From: Paenibacillus sp. DMB5
Lineage (GTDB): Bacteria; Bacillota; Bacilli; Paenibacillales; Paenibacillaceae
Length of the DNA: 34,559 nucleotides
Assembly: GCF_001517085.1 (NCBI RefSeq)
Contig: NZ_LRAC01000159.1
Span: forward strand, 1 to 34,559
Direction of reading: 5' to 3'
Below, in pieces: positions 16,835-26,012 of the stretch. How positions within the stretch are numbered: the first letter of the stretch is position 1; each line of letters starts with the position of its first letter. Made by a program: the position numbers and the translations under genes. Below the pieces are notes generated by a model. That model was not told where the DNA came from. It ran no database searches and saw only the letters and a list, made by a program, of their open reading frames with translations.

Positions 16835-16956
16835 TAGTTGTACTCCCTCAACTCATGAATAATTGCAATCATGATTTCTCAAATATTCCCTCTATATCTA
16901 TTTATCGGTTCTTCGATTCATTTAGTTACATCTTAATAACTCGTTAGTGTCTGTAC

Positions 16957-17002
16957 AAAAAACCTGAGCTGCAGATCCGCAAAGGGATGTATGTGCTCAG
17001 GT
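16957..17002 (-). terminator. Terminator of the sugar-uptake operon
   Basis: ACCTGAGC (16962-16969) pairs with GCTCAGGT (16995-17002). On the minus strand the stem is followed by TTTTTTG. It lies 90 bases past the stop of the 577-residue protein. Confidence 0.8.
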
Positions 17003-17092
17003 TCGTTGGTTTGCCGGTACTTTTTTTATCAGTTTGCAAGCTTGCCTATCAGCAGCAGCACGTATGATCACGGCTGCCCAGTTTCTGCGCAG

Positions 17093-18826
17093 CTAAGACA
17101 GGCTAATGCGCAGCATATAATCCAGCGGCGTAATAAGCGTTACAATGACCTTCTGGCAGCCGTCCGGGTAGCTCATGCCGCGGATTTCGGCCAAATGATG
17201 CTCGTGGCTGCCATGCTCAAGCTCCATCCAGTCTCCGCCGGCGCTGTAGCGCAGCTTGCCGGATTTCCAGAAGGAGGCCTCCTTCATTCCCGGAACCGGC
17301 GTCAGCGCCTCTCCCTCCAAGGTGCCTTCACTGCCGAAGAGCAGTACGATCTGGGTCAGCACATCCGCCAGTGACGGCGATGTGAAATGCAGATCCCAGC
17401 CTCCGCTATGCTCGCTCACCTTAACGGAGACTTTATTTACCTGGGAATGGGTAAGCGGCCTTTCGCCGTGCGGCAGCAGATACCACGGACTGGTGGGCAG
17501 CCCTGAAAGCGGCGGCAGCTTGTCTGCGGGAATCGTGCCGTAATAGCCCTTCTCCCCGGTGGACTCCAACTGGAAGCCTGCCTCGGTCTCCACCAGAGAA
17601 TCCATTGTGATCAGCCCCGGCTCAAAGCTGGAAGCCAGCTGAACCCCGAGCAGCCGCGCCTTGCCGTGACGCAGGGAGAACAGGGAAGAAGCCTCGGTCA
17701 TCACGCTCACACTTGTGGAGCCGCTGCGGACCCGGGCTACCGGAGCCCCGAACTCGGTATGCTGCTTGCTATGGCGGACAGGGCCGCCGTAGCCGGCATG
17801 TCCCATCCGGTCCAATAGTTCCCGGCGGTTAAATGCACCGTTAATTACCTTGCGGTACCGGTCAGGCAGCTCTCCCGGTTGCACCGCAGGTGAGTGCAGC
17901 TGCGGGTACAGCAGGAAGCCAAGCATGATCTGATTCGGCAGCGAACCGGGGTGAGTAACAGCGCGGCCCGCCAGCTCGGCCAGTGCAGCAAACTCGGCAT
18001 CCCCGTCAAGTTCAGCCATCAGCTTATAACACAGATAGTAGTCTGCCAGCGAGAAGACACTGCCGAAATCCTGGCGTCCCGAGTAATCAGTCACTACTTC
18101 CCCGTCGGGGTGGACAAGATATTTCATCATCCGCAAATTCCAGCGGACGGGCTCAAGCAGCTCAGGCCGGTTCAAATCCTGGGCGGCATAATAGAGCATG
18201 ATGTCACTGACCGTGTTGTAGATCCCGTTGCTCCGCTCCGTCCACTCTCCGTCCGGGGTGATGTCCATCCCCTCCTGCAGCCATTCCTCCGCTCTCTGCT
18301 TCAACTCTTCCTGTCCGAAAATCCGGTACAGGGAACCGAGTGCAGCGGTCAGCACCCAGCGGTGATTGGGTGTATGTACTCCGCCGGTCAGCATCGCCGG
18401 AAAGGTCTGCCGCAGAAACATGTTAAGCATGTTCTGTACTGTGCCGGCAGGCTCCCAGGCCTGCTGTTCCAGCAGTGTATAGATATTAGCTAACCCCACT
18501 ACCACAAAGGCCGTGTCCGGCGGTGAATGGTAGTTGGTCCAGCCCGGAGATATCGTGCCGTCCTCATGCTGGAACCGCAGCATGAAATCCATCGCCTGGT
18601 GCAGCTGCTGAAGCAGGGCCGGATCCCGGTAATACTGAGACTGCGGATTGCAGAGTGCGGCAGCCCAGGCCGCAATGTACTGGGCGGTGCCGGTATGATT
18701 CGGCCAGGCTACACCGCTTAGCGGATCACGCACGCCTCCGAAGTAGCGGTTATCCCGGTCAGCTATTTGCATTGTCAGCGACTCCTGTGTCCACTTGTCA
18801 TTTATAGCCGTTATCTTTTTGAACAT
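17093..18826 (-). CDS. Putative (alpha/alpha)-toroid carbohydrate lyase or hydrolase
   Basis: Protein of 577 residues, no signal peptide, so probably cytoplasmic. The first 330 residues are helical with repeated Trp/Tyr/His-rich segments (GWTNYHSPPDTAF, GGVHTPNHRWVLTAALGSLYRIF, NGIYNTVSDIMLYYAAQDL). This is the look of alpha/alpha-toroid polysaccharide lyases and heparinase II/III-like or unsaturated-glycuronyl enzymes. The second part is beta-rich. The NHRW and NGIYNTVSD segments could hold the active site; that is an inference. It is the last gene of the ABC-importer operon and starts four bases before the end of the epimerase-like gene's spacer, with GAGGGGAATG upstream. It likely acts on imported oligosaccharide. 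Family assignment is uncertain. Confidence 0.65.
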   Translation of the reverse strand: MFKKITAINDKWTQESLTMQIADRDNRYFGGVRDPLSGVAWPNHTGTAQYIAAWAAALCNPQSQYYRDPALLQQLHQAMDFMLRFQHEDGTISPGWTNYHSPPDTAFVVVGLANIYTLLEQQAWEPAGTVQNMLNMFLRQTFPAMLTGGVHTPNHRWVLTAALGSLYRIFGQEELKQRAEEWLQEGMDITPDGEWTERSNGIYNTVSDIMLYYAAQDLNRPELLEPVRWNLRMMKYLVHPDGEVVTDYSGRQDFGSVFSLADYYLCYKLMAELDGDAEFAALAELAGRAVTHPGSLPNQIMLGFLLYPQLHSPAVQPGELPDRYRKVINGAFNRRELLDRMGHAGYGGPVRHSKQHTEFGAPVARVRSGSTSVSVMTEASSLFSLRHGKARLLGVQLASSFEPGLITMDSLVETEAGFQLESTGEKGYYGTIPADKLPPLSGLPTSPWYLLPHGERPLTHSQVNKVSVKVSEHSGGWDLHFTSPSLADVLTQIVLLFGSEGTLEGEALTPVPGMKEASFWKSGKLRYSAGGDWMELEHGSHEHHLAEIRGMSYPDGCQKVIVTLITPLDYMLRISLS

Positions 18827-18829
18827 TTG

Positions 18830-19813
18830 TCATTCCCCTCCAACTGTCCGCGCAAGCCGTCCCCCGGTGCGCCGGGCTATCTTTGAAACAAGCATCTGAT
18901 GACTCTGTTCAATATCCGCCGGGGTGCAGGCCGCTTTCAGTTCATACACCTTGACCGGAGCCTGGGCGATAATATCGAGGAAGGAATCGAAGCCTTCCGC
19001 ATCCCCGCTGTGCACATATGGACACCAGTGATCCGACAGTCCAATCGTTTCATGTATATGGACGCCTACAATATCTTCTATCATTGCATTCGCTTCGTTC
19101 ACATTGTCATAAAGCCCCATCCGTCCCATCATCATGCCGTGGCCGATGTCATACCACAGGCCGACCGGCGCTCCCTTCATGCTAGAGATAATGGTCCTGG
19201 CCTCCTCCAGTGTCGGCATCTGATTGCAGCGCGAACGGGTCTCAATCCCGAATTTTATTTTGTACCCGCGTCTCGCCGATTGCTCGCACACGTCATCGAG
19301 GCTGTTTATAATACGCTGAATATAGCCGTCGCTCAAGGCTTCCCGGCGCTCAATCATTTCAGCCCAAAGCCGCTGATACGCGGCGGACTCCCGGCCTTGT
19401 GTGTTGTAAATCTCTTTAAGCTGATGGTCAATATCCCGGTCAAAAGGCACCTCGCCGGGATGTACCACAACGGCCTCCGCCCCATAACGGTGAGCGTATT
19501 CCGCTGATTGCAGCAGCAGCTCTACCGCCCTGCTCCGCCGCTTCTCGTCCTCAAAACCAAGCAAGACTGAATCCGTACCGTAGTCGGGATCGGATACATG
19601 CGGGAAGGTATTGTGCACACTGGAAATGCCGATCTCCCCGCGTTCAATCAGCGGCTCAATCGTCTGCAGCATTTCACGGGTTACATTGTAGTTCAGTTCA
19701 ACTCGGGAGAAGCCCAGCGAACGGATTTCCTCAATCATCCGGTCACCGGATTCATGCCTTCTGATATTCCAGCAGGTCGAGAAGGAGTATTGCTCTTTTG
19801 ATGTGAATTCCAC
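18830..19813 (-). CDS. Sugar phosphate isomerase/epimerase-like TIM-barrel protein
   Basis: Protein of about 327 residues of the xylose-isomerase-like TIM-barrel superfamily (AP endonuclease family 2 fold). Metal-site features: SSVHNTFPHV, AVVVHPGEVPF, KFGIETRSR (Glu ligand), LWYDIGHG (Asp, His) and VGVHIHE (His-x-His). The C-terminus holds PVKVYELKAACTPADIEQS. GTG at 19813 is preferred to ATG at 19837, since AGGAGGTG lies between them eight bases before the GTG. Located between the permease and the toroid enzyme, it probably isomerises a product of the imported sugar. The exact substrate cannot be read from the sequence. Confidence 0.8.
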   Translation of the reverse strand: MEFTSKEQYSFSTCWNIRRHESGDRMIEEIRSLGFSRVELNYNVTREMLQTIEPLIERGEIGISSVHNTFPHVSDPDYGTDSVLLGFEDEKRRSRAVELLLQSAEYAHRYGAEAVVVHPGEVPFDRDIDHQLKEIYNTQGRESAAYQRLWAEMIERREALSDGYIQRIINSLDDVCEQSARRGYKIKFGIETRSRCNQMPTLEEARTIISSMKGAPVGLWYDIGHGMMMGRMGLYDNVNEANAMIEDIVGVHIHETIGLSDHWCPYVHSGDAEGFDSFLDIIAQAPVKVYELKAACTPADIEQSHQMLVSKIARRTGGRLARTVGGE

Positions 19814-19881
19814 TCCGGTACACCTCCTCATATTCATTGTTAACAGAAGTTCCCCTCACCTTAAGCCCCTCTTACATCGCC

Positions 19882-20801
19882 TTATCCCTTAACAGCCCCG
19901 GTCATTACACCGGACACAAAATATTTTTGCAGCCAAGGATACACCAGCAGGATCGGCACCGTTGCGAACATTACTGTCGCCGCCTTAAGGCTTTCCGGCA
20001 CTACTGTACTGATAGCGTTGCCTTCCATCCGCATCAGATCCGACACCTGGCTGTTCTGGATCATCTGGTACAGCTTAAGCTGCAGCGGATACAGCTCCGG
20101 CTTGGTGATATACATTAGTGTATCCTGGAATCCGTTCCACCGGCCGACCGCATAGAACAGGCTTAAGGTGGCAAGTACCGGCATGGACAGCGGCAAAATA
20201 ATCCGGAGCAGTGTGCCGAACTGGCTGCTGCCGTCAATCTCTGCGGACTCCTTCAGTGCATCCGGAATACCGGCGAGAAAAGAGATCAGAATGATCATAT
20301 AGAACGGGCTGATCAGCCCGGAAGAATAAGTGCCCAGATCGTATTAAGCAGGTGCAATTCACGCGTAAGAATGTATTCGGGAATAATACCGCCGCTGAAG
20401 AACATCGTTACAACAATGATGAACATAAAGATTTTACGGCCCTTCAGGTCCTTCTTGGACAGCGCATAGCCGGCCGCAACCGTCATCATCATGCAGAGGA
20501 CCGTAAAGAGCACGGTCAGAAATACAGTGAAGCCCAGCGAGCGGATCATTGCAGCATCACTGAACACCTTTTTATAAGCCTCAACATTGAAATCCAAGGG
20601 CAACAAAGTGACTTTACCCGATGCGATCGGCACGGTTCCGCTGAAGGATACAGCCAGAATATGAATAAACGGAATCAGACATGCCAGCACCGATAGAGTC
20701 AGACAGACGATAATAACCGCATCAAATACATTGTTAGTCGCTCTTTTGTTCCTTATGTTAGTCGCTCTTTCGCCCATTATGTTAACTGCTCTTTCACTCA
20801 T
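19882..20801 (-). CDS. ABC transporter permease, LplC/YtcP type, frame break at 20316
   Basis: Carbohydrate ABC importer permease. The N-terminal part (20801-20313) has membrane helices and stops after NTIWALILPG. The C-terminal part resumes with MIILISFLAGIPDALKESAEIDGSSQF, the EAA-loop motif that contacts the ATPase. Restoring one C (plus-strand G) at 20316 gives LILPGLISPFYMIILISF, as in the family, and a total of about 306 residues. ATG at 20801 is chosen with AGGGAG eight bases upstream. The first 24 residues are three copies of an eight-residue repeat, unlike relatives. It partners the permease at 20828. No ATPase gene is present; MsmX-type shared ATPases usually serve such systems. Confidence 0.85.
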
Positions 20802-20804
20802 AAT
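20733..20804 (-). repeat. Three tandem 24-bp repeats at a permease N-terminus
   Basis: Copies at 20733-20756, 20757-20780 and 20781-20804, each starting GTTAGTCGCTCTTT or a close variant on the plus strand. They encode SERAVNIM, GERATNIR and NKRATNNV. Divergence between copies shows that this is not a recent artefact. Confidence 0.85.
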
Positions 20805-20827
20805 GTACACTCCCTGTCAAAAGGTTG

Positions 20828-21730
20828 TTATAGGATGCTCTCGTCTGTAAGCTTCTTGGAGATATAGTTGGCCGCCAGCAGGAAGATCAGTCCGACCACT
20901 GCCTGGAACAGCCCGACCACTGTAGCCAGCGTATACTGTCCCGATTCCAGACCGATCCGGTATACGAAGGTGCTCAGCACATCCGAGTATTCTCTTACAG
21001 CCAGGTTGCCGATGACAAACGGACGTTCAAAGCCGATCGAAATCATATTCCCCAGGTTGATGATGAGCAGCGTAACAATGGTCGGTTTAATCCCCGGAAT
21101 GGTAATGTGGAGAATGCGCTTCAGCCTTCCGGCACCGTCCACTTCAGCCGCTTCGAACAATTCCTTATTGATGCCGGTTAGCGCCGCCAGATAGAGAATC
21201 GTCCCCCAGCCCGCACTCTGCCAGACCCCGGTCAGCAGGTAGGTGATCAGCCAGTAATTTTTATCAGATAGGAATGGAACAGCATCGAAGCCAAGACTCA
21301 TCAGCAGATTGTTGATCATACCGGACTGTGTGCCGAACAATTGATAGACGATTCCCCCGATGATTACCCAGGAAATAAAATGCGGAATGTAAAGAATGGT
21401 CTGCGACAGCTTTTTGAACCAGGCCACTTTAAGCTCGAACAGCATGATCGCCAGAATTAACGGTGCCGGAAAAGATACGATTAGATCGAGAAAGTTCAGC
21501 ATCAGCGTATTGCGCAGGGTTAAATAGAAATCATGATTGGCAAAAACCTCGCGGAATCCGTCCAGTCCGATCCATTCACTGCCGCCGATTCCCCTGAAAA
21601 AGTTGAAATCCTTAAAAGCAATCTGTACACCGTACATAGGTCCATATTTAAAAATAATGAAAAAGGTTATGGGCAGCACCAGCAATGCGTACATCTGCCA
21701 GTTTCTGCGGAAATATCGGGCGTACCCCAT
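20828..21730 (-). CDS. ABC transporter permease, LplB type
   Basis: Protein of 300 residues with six likely membrane helices (for example MYALLVLPITFFIIFKYGPM near the N-terminus). The EAA loop is seen at about 185-205 (LTGINKELFEAAEVDGAGRLK). YGPMYGVQIAFKDF is typical of the LplB/polysaccharide permease subgroup. ATG at 21730 follows GGAGGAG. It lies 26 bases upstream of the second permease. It forms the heterodimeric channel of the importer with that protein. Confidence 0.92.
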   Translation of the reverse strand: MGYARYFRRNWQMYALLVLPITFFIIFKYGPMYGVQIAFKDFNFFRGIGGSEWIGLDGFREVFANHDFYLTLRNTLMLNFLDLIVSFPAPLILAIMLFELKVAWFKKLSQTILYIPHFISWVIIGGIVYQLFGTQSGMINNLLMSLGFDAVPFLSDKNYWLITYLLTGVWQSAGWGTILYLAALTGINKELFEAAEVDGAGRLKRILHITIPGIKPTIVTLLIINLGNMISIGFERPFVIGNLAVREYSDVLSTFVYRIGLESGQYTLATVVGLFQAVVGLIFLLAANYISKKLTDESIL

Positions 21731-21767
21731 GGGCGGCTCCTCCTTTGCTGTGCCTCGGATGGTAAGG

Positions 21768-21798
21768 GGAGCAGCACGGCCCCAAGCCGCACCGCTCC
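21768..21798 (-). other. Hairpin between binding-protein and permease genes
   Basis: On the minus strand GGAGC(GGTGCGGC)...(GCCGTGC)T-GCTCC forms a stem of about 12 pairs with some G-T pairs and no T-run after it. In sugar importer operons such hairpins often stabilise the upstream binding-protein message; here that is inference. Confidence 0.45.
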
Positions 21799-21808
21799 AT
21801 CAGATCTG

Positions 21809-23404
21809 TTACTTTTGCTGCTCGCTGTAGGCAGCTTTGCGTTCATCCAGAATCGCCTGTCCGCCGCTTCCCATATAGTCCTTCAGCATACTTTCATAGG
21901 TTGCATCAAATTCCGCAGGAGCCACCATGGCCGATTTTACAATCAGCTGCTTCACTTTTTCGCTAAGCGTGGTGCCGTATTTACTTTCAGCTTCAATTGG
22001 ACGGCTGGTATACACAGGCTCAATGGCATCGGTGTTCGAAATTTCCAGTGATTTGGCGATCGTGTCCTGATATTGTGCCTTGAAGCTCTTTATAAAAGCC
22101 TCATTGTTCTTCTCCTGGCTCTCAAAAATCCGGCCGTTAGCGATAATCCCGATATCCCCGCCGCCCATCAGCTTATTGGAGGATTCCGCAGACATGTCGG
22201 AAATAGTAACCGGCACGCCGTCTTCCAGGGTGTAATGCTCGCCTTCAATTCCGTTCTGAATGTACATCAGATGGTCCTCAGAGGCCATCCAGTCGAGATA
22301 TTTGATCGCTTCAACCGCATGTTCACTGGATTTGGGAACCATAATATACATTCCGTTCGGGGCAGCCACCGGCTTGGCGTGCTTGCCTTCACTGTTCGTA
22401 TAAGGATCGATTGCAGTCAAGACAGCATCCGGATGGTTCTGCAGCAGCACATCATAAGCGCCGTCAGGGTAAAAAATATTATCATTATCTTCACTGAAAG
22501 CACCTACCAGGCCTGAACCGATATTCTGCGTCAGCGTTTCCTTATTTTCATCGAGGGCAAAATCCTTGCTGATCAGCCCTTCGTTATACAGCTTGTTCAT
22601 ATATTGGATTGCATCCTTGAAGCCCGGCAGCAGAATCGGATAATCTCTGGAGCTCAGTGTCTGGGTCAGCTCGAAGCGCTCCTGCTCGGTCACCGGCTGG
22701 ATGAAGGACCAGATCAGTGATTCATATTGGCCCGGGGCAATCGTCATGCCGAGCGGAATAACCTTACCTCCGGTTTCACCCGGATCCTGTTCTTTGAAAG
22801 CTACCAGGGTGTTATAAAGCTCCTCAGTTGTCGTTGGAACCGGCAGCCCCAGTTTATCCAGCCAATCCTGGCGTACAAAGGAGGCGTATTTCCCAACGGT
22901 AGAGCGTTTGGCCGGTATGCTGTATTGCACGCCTTCATATTGGCCGTATTTCAGTGTATCTTCACCAAGGAAGGCTTTCAGGTTCGGCCCGTATTCATCC
23001 AGCAGCGGAGTCAGATCCGTTAAGCCGCCTTGCTCGGCATATTTATTGAAGGTACCGGAATCGTAGGTGAACACAATATCAGGGACATCTGTACCGCTTG
23101 CCATTAATACGTTAAGCTTGGTTACTTCCTCCGAGCGGGGAATAGGGACAAATTCAACATCGATGTTGTTCGGCTGGCCAAAGCTTTCTTTAACATAGTC
23201 GGTCAAAAAGTTATCCGATGCCGTAAGTCCTGCCGGTGCGTTGCCGCGGTCAAATACTTCGATTTTTAAGCTTCCGGCCTGTTCTGATCCGCCGTCACTT
23301 GCACTGGTACTGTTATTCTGCGAACACGCAGATAATAATACTGAAGAAGCAAGAACCGCCGATAGACCAAGAGCCACTTTTCCTTTGCTGTGACCGATTG
23401 CCAT
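21809..23404 (-). CDS. Extracellular solute-binding lipoprotein of sugar ABC importer
   Basis: Protein of 531 residues, first gene of the importer operon. The N-terminus is a lipoprotein signal with lipobox LSAC (cysteine about residue 27) followed by a Ser/Gly/Asn linker. The mature part is of the family-1, LplA-like class, with LMASGTDVPDIVFTYD, YSIPAKRSTVGKYASFVRQDWLDKLG and NGMYIMVPKSSEHAVEAIKYLDWM. It captures an oligosaccharide outside the membrane and passes it to the two permeases. ATG at 23404 has GGTGAGG upstream. The chain ends AYSEQQK. Confidence 0.93.
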   Translation of the reverse strand: MAIGHSKGKVALGLSAVLASSVLLSACSQNNSTSASDGGSEQAGSLKIEVFDRGNAPAGLTASDNFLTDYVKESFGQPNNIDVEFVPIPRSEEVTKLNVLMASGTDVPDIVFTYDSGTFNKYAEQGGLTDLTPLLDEYGPNLKAFLGEDTLKYGQYEGVQYSIPAKRSTVGKYASFVRQDWLDKLGLPVPTTTEELYNTLVAFKEQDPGETGGKVIPLGMTIAPGQYESLIWSFIQPVTEQERFELTQTLSSRDYPILLPGFKDAIQYMNKLYNEGLISKDFALDENKETLTQNIGSGLVGAFSEDNDNIFYPDGAYDVLLQNHPDAVLTAIDPYTNSEGKHAKPVAAPNGMYIMVPKSSEHAVEAIKYLDWMASEDHLMYIQNGIEGEHYTLEDGVPVTISDMSAESSNKLMGGGDIGIIANGRIFESQEKNNEAFIKSFKAQYQDTIAKSLEISNTDAIEPVYTSRPIEAESKYGTTLSEKVKQLIVKSAMVAPAEFDATYESMLKDYMGSGGQAILDERKAAYSEQQK

Positions 23405-23488
23405 ATTCCCTCACCTTACCCTTTCGAATTCTGGTATTAATCCAGTCGTCTCTGTCTCTGCTATGCTTTCGACTTGATCATGGGATGA

Positions 23489-23517
23489 ATTATCACATCG
23501 TTTTCAAAATTGCACAA
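23489..23517 (-). promoter_or_regulatory. Promoter of the ABC importer operon
   Basis: On the minus strand TTGTGC (23517-23512) is 17 bases before GATAAT (23494-23489), with TG one base upstream of the -10 (extended -10). It lies about 85 bases before the binding-protein ATG. GTCAT-GAAAAA-ATGAC, an inverted repeat 45-60 bases upstream of the -35, could be an activator site. The 336-base gap otherwise holds only the terminator at its far end. Confidence 0.55.
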
Positions 23518-23686
23518 TATACATGTTTCTTTGCGGTTTTTCATGAAAAAAATCAAATTTTACGTCATTTTTTCATGACATATATACAGTTTTCCAGTGG
23601 AATTCAGACGTTAATCTATTAAAAAATTCAGTTTATATAACATATAGGTAACGATACATGTTATATGCATGCTACCTACTTCTGAT

Positions 23687-23730
23687 AAAAAAGCGTAAAT
23701 GCCGGCCGTATGACTCCCGGATTTACGCTT
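23687..23730 (-). terminator. Terminator of the regulator/ROK/MFS unit
   Basis: AAGCGTAAAT (23691-23700) pairs with ATTTACGCTT (23721-23730). On the minus strand TTTTTT follows the stem. It separates the regulatory unit from the importer operon. Confidence 0.85.
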
Positions 23731-23740
23731 TATTGTGTTC

Positions 23741-25978
23741 CTATTCAGCCTGCTGATGATTCAGCTTCCGGTGATCGCCGGGGGTCATTCCGGTAACCCG
23801 CTTGAAGACTCTGCCAAAGGTAATAGCGTTAGCATAACCAACCTGCAGAGCAATATCCTGTATGCTGTCTTGGGTGCCGTCCAGCAGTTCCTTCGCCTTT
23901 CTTACCCGCAGCTCTGCCAGGAAGTCAACAAATTTCATATTGAATTCTTCCTTAAAGAGATAGCTGGCATATTTGCCGGATATCTGGAACCGTTCGCTCA
24001 GATGGTTTAAGGAGAGATCCGGATTGGCGTAATTGTCCTCTATGTAATGCTTAACCTCCTTGATCATGACACGGTGGCTCTTGAGCTCATTCACCGAAAC
24101 ATAAACATGGTAGGTTTCATTCAGCCAGCCCGTTAACAGCTCCTTGATCTCCTCGAGATCGGTGCTCCTGCGGATCTGCTCCTGCAAACCGCCGGTGCCG
24201 GTTAACGCGAGCTGCCGGTCCAGTGATTCCGAGATGCCCTTAAGCTCCTGCTCCAGTGCCTGCAGCACGACCTCCAGCAGCATGTAAATCTCTTCATCCT
24301 TCAAGCGGTCTTTACGGAAGGAAGCAAAAATTTCCTCCAGCCTGCTCCGCCAATTCTCCCCGGATAGCCGGAATTCCCGGACAAGCCGGGTGAAATTCCC
24401 GAAATACTTATAACTCTGCAGCCCGGGCTCCTCCTGCCGGTCCATATGAACCGCAGCAATCTCTGTTCCAAGCGCCAGCCTGTGGCTGAGTACACCGGCA
24501 GCAGCTGTATAGGACAGGTGAATATCCTGCAGGCGGTCAACTGTGTGACCGACACCAAAGGTAAGGGAGAGGCGCAGATTCTCCAGAATCCAGCTGTGGC
24601 AGCCCCTGGCCAGCTCAAGCAGCGCTTGAGAATTATCATCTGAAGGACGGTGCCGGAGGCCGATCAGCACAGCAAGCCGTTGTCCGCTTACCCATTCCGA
24701 CCATGCCTGAAGCTGTTTCTCGGCCATCAGGTCGCTGATTACACTCGTCAGGGCGAATTTAAGCAGATTCTGCTCCTGCCGGGAAAGAATCTTTAACTCA
24801 TCTCCCGCATTCAGCTCTGCTGCAAATACAACAAAGCCGTCAAACTCCCTTTTACCCTCGAAAGGATCAAGCGCTGTTAGTCTTTCAGGCACATCCTTCA
24901 GGCGTTCACCGCTGATGATGTCCAGAAACAGCTGTCTGCGCCGGATCAGCAGATTTTCATAACGTTCCCGCTCATAGTCGGTTGTAAGCTGCACCAGACT
25001 GTCAAGGGCGGTATGCATCAGGGCCAGCTCATCCGGGTTAGCGGCTGCAGGCTCATTGCCCTGGGGCTGCAGCGCCTGAATCCGTACCATCAGCTGCTGG
25101 ATCGGCCGGTAGTTGCGGCGGGTGATATAAATGATATACAGCACTCCCAGGGTAATCGTCACGAGTCCGATCACAATCCAGACATAGGATATGACCGAAA
25201 TCCAGTCGAACAGCCGGCCTGCCCGCAGTCCGCTCTCAAAGGTCCAGCCCAGGCTGTCGGCCCGGATCGTGGATAGCTTGCGGATATTGTCCTCACCTGA
25301 CGTCTGCAATGAATCATACAACAGGGTGCCTGCGGAATCTTTTATCCGGACAAAAGAAAGCTCGCCGTTCGTTAAACTGTCCACCAGACGCTCCAGACGG
25401 TATACGCTGATATTGATGACGATGTAACCGTCTGAGCCCAGGGGAATCGGAAGCCTTCTTGCCAGACTGACCACCGGATATTCAGCCTTGACATTTCTTG
25501 GCTGGTACATCCGCACCGGACTCCAACCGGTCTGCACCTGCTGCTGTGAAATCTGATCAATATATGCCGCCTCATGCGTTAAATCCATGTCCACGTAGCC
25601 GCTTTGGCTGAGAACCTGCCTGTCCTTGCTGCGGTAAATATAGATCGAGTCGATCAGGCTGATGCGTTCAACCAGACGGTTCATGCTCTGGACAATTTCG
25701 TAGGAGCTGTCACCAGGGTAGGCTGCACCGGACTTATCAAAAAAATCGTTGTAGGAGTAGTTATTTTCGATCTCATCCAGCACACTGAGCTGGACATCAC
25801 TTAATGTCCGTTCCACGGTATCTGCAATGTAGCTGGTTGAGATGTAATTGGCTTTTTGCGTCTCGCTGCGGGAGAGCTCTGTAATGATCATAAAGGCCAG
25901 AAAAATAAGCACTGACACGACAAGAAGAAAGACAGGGAAGTATGAAAATAGCATCCGACTGTACCAACTGCGTTTCAT
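23741..25978 (-). CDS. Membrane-bound sensor with AraC-type DNA-binding domain
   Basis: Protein of 745 residues. An N-terminal membrane helix (about 10-33, FSYFPVFLLVVSVLIFLAFMI) precedes an extracellular sensing region of roughly 230 residues (Cache-like, with SIYIYRSKDRQVLSQSGY). A second helix follows (about 258-283, ISVISYVWIVIGLVTITLGVLY), then a cytoplasmic linker and a C-terminal AraC HTH pair (VKHYIEDNYANPDLSLNHLS; FGRVFKRVTGMTPGDHRK). Single-chain sensor-activators of this kind commonly sit beside LplABC-like importers in Paenibacillus and switch them on. ATG at 25978 has AGGGAGGGAAG upstream. It probably senses an extracellular sugar or the binding protein. Confidence 0.9.
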   Translation of the reverse strand: MKRSWYSRMLFSYFPVFLLVVSVLIFLAFMIITELSRSETQKANYISTSYIADTVERTLSDVQLSVLDEIENNYSYNDFFDKSGAAYPGDSSYEIVQSMNRLVERISLIDSIYIYRSKDRQVLSQSGYVDMDLTHEAAYIDQISQQQVQTGWSPVRMYQPRNVKAEYPVVSLARRLPIPLGSDGYIVINISVYRLERLVDSLTNGELSFVRIKDSAGTLLYDSLQTSGEDNIRKLSTIRADSLGWTFESGLRAGRLFDWISVISYVWIVIGLVTITLGVLYIIYITRRNYRPIQQLMVRIQALQPQGNEPAAANPDELALMHTALDSLVQLTTDYERERYENLLIRRRQLFLDIISGERLKDVPERLTALDPFEGKREFDGFVVFAAELNAGDELKILSRQEQNLLKFALTSVISDLMAEKQLQAWSEWVSGQRLAVLIGLRHRPSDDNSQALLELARGCHSWILENLRLSLTFGVGHTVDRLQDIHLSYTAAAGVLSHRLALGTEIAAVHMDRQEEPGLQSYKYFGNFTRLVREFRLSGENWRSRLEEIFASFRKDRLKDEEIYMLLEVVLQALEQELKGISESLDRQLALTGTGGLQEQIRRSTDLEEIKELLTGWLNETYHVYVSVNELKSHRVMIKEVKHYIEDNYANPDLSLNHLSERFQISGKYASYLFKEEFNMKFVDFLAELRVRKAKELLDGTQDSIQDIALQVGYANAITFGRVFKRVTGMTPGDHRKLNHQQAE

Positions 25979-26012
25979 CGCTCTTCCCTCCCTTTTTTAG
26001 AAATGATTAACT

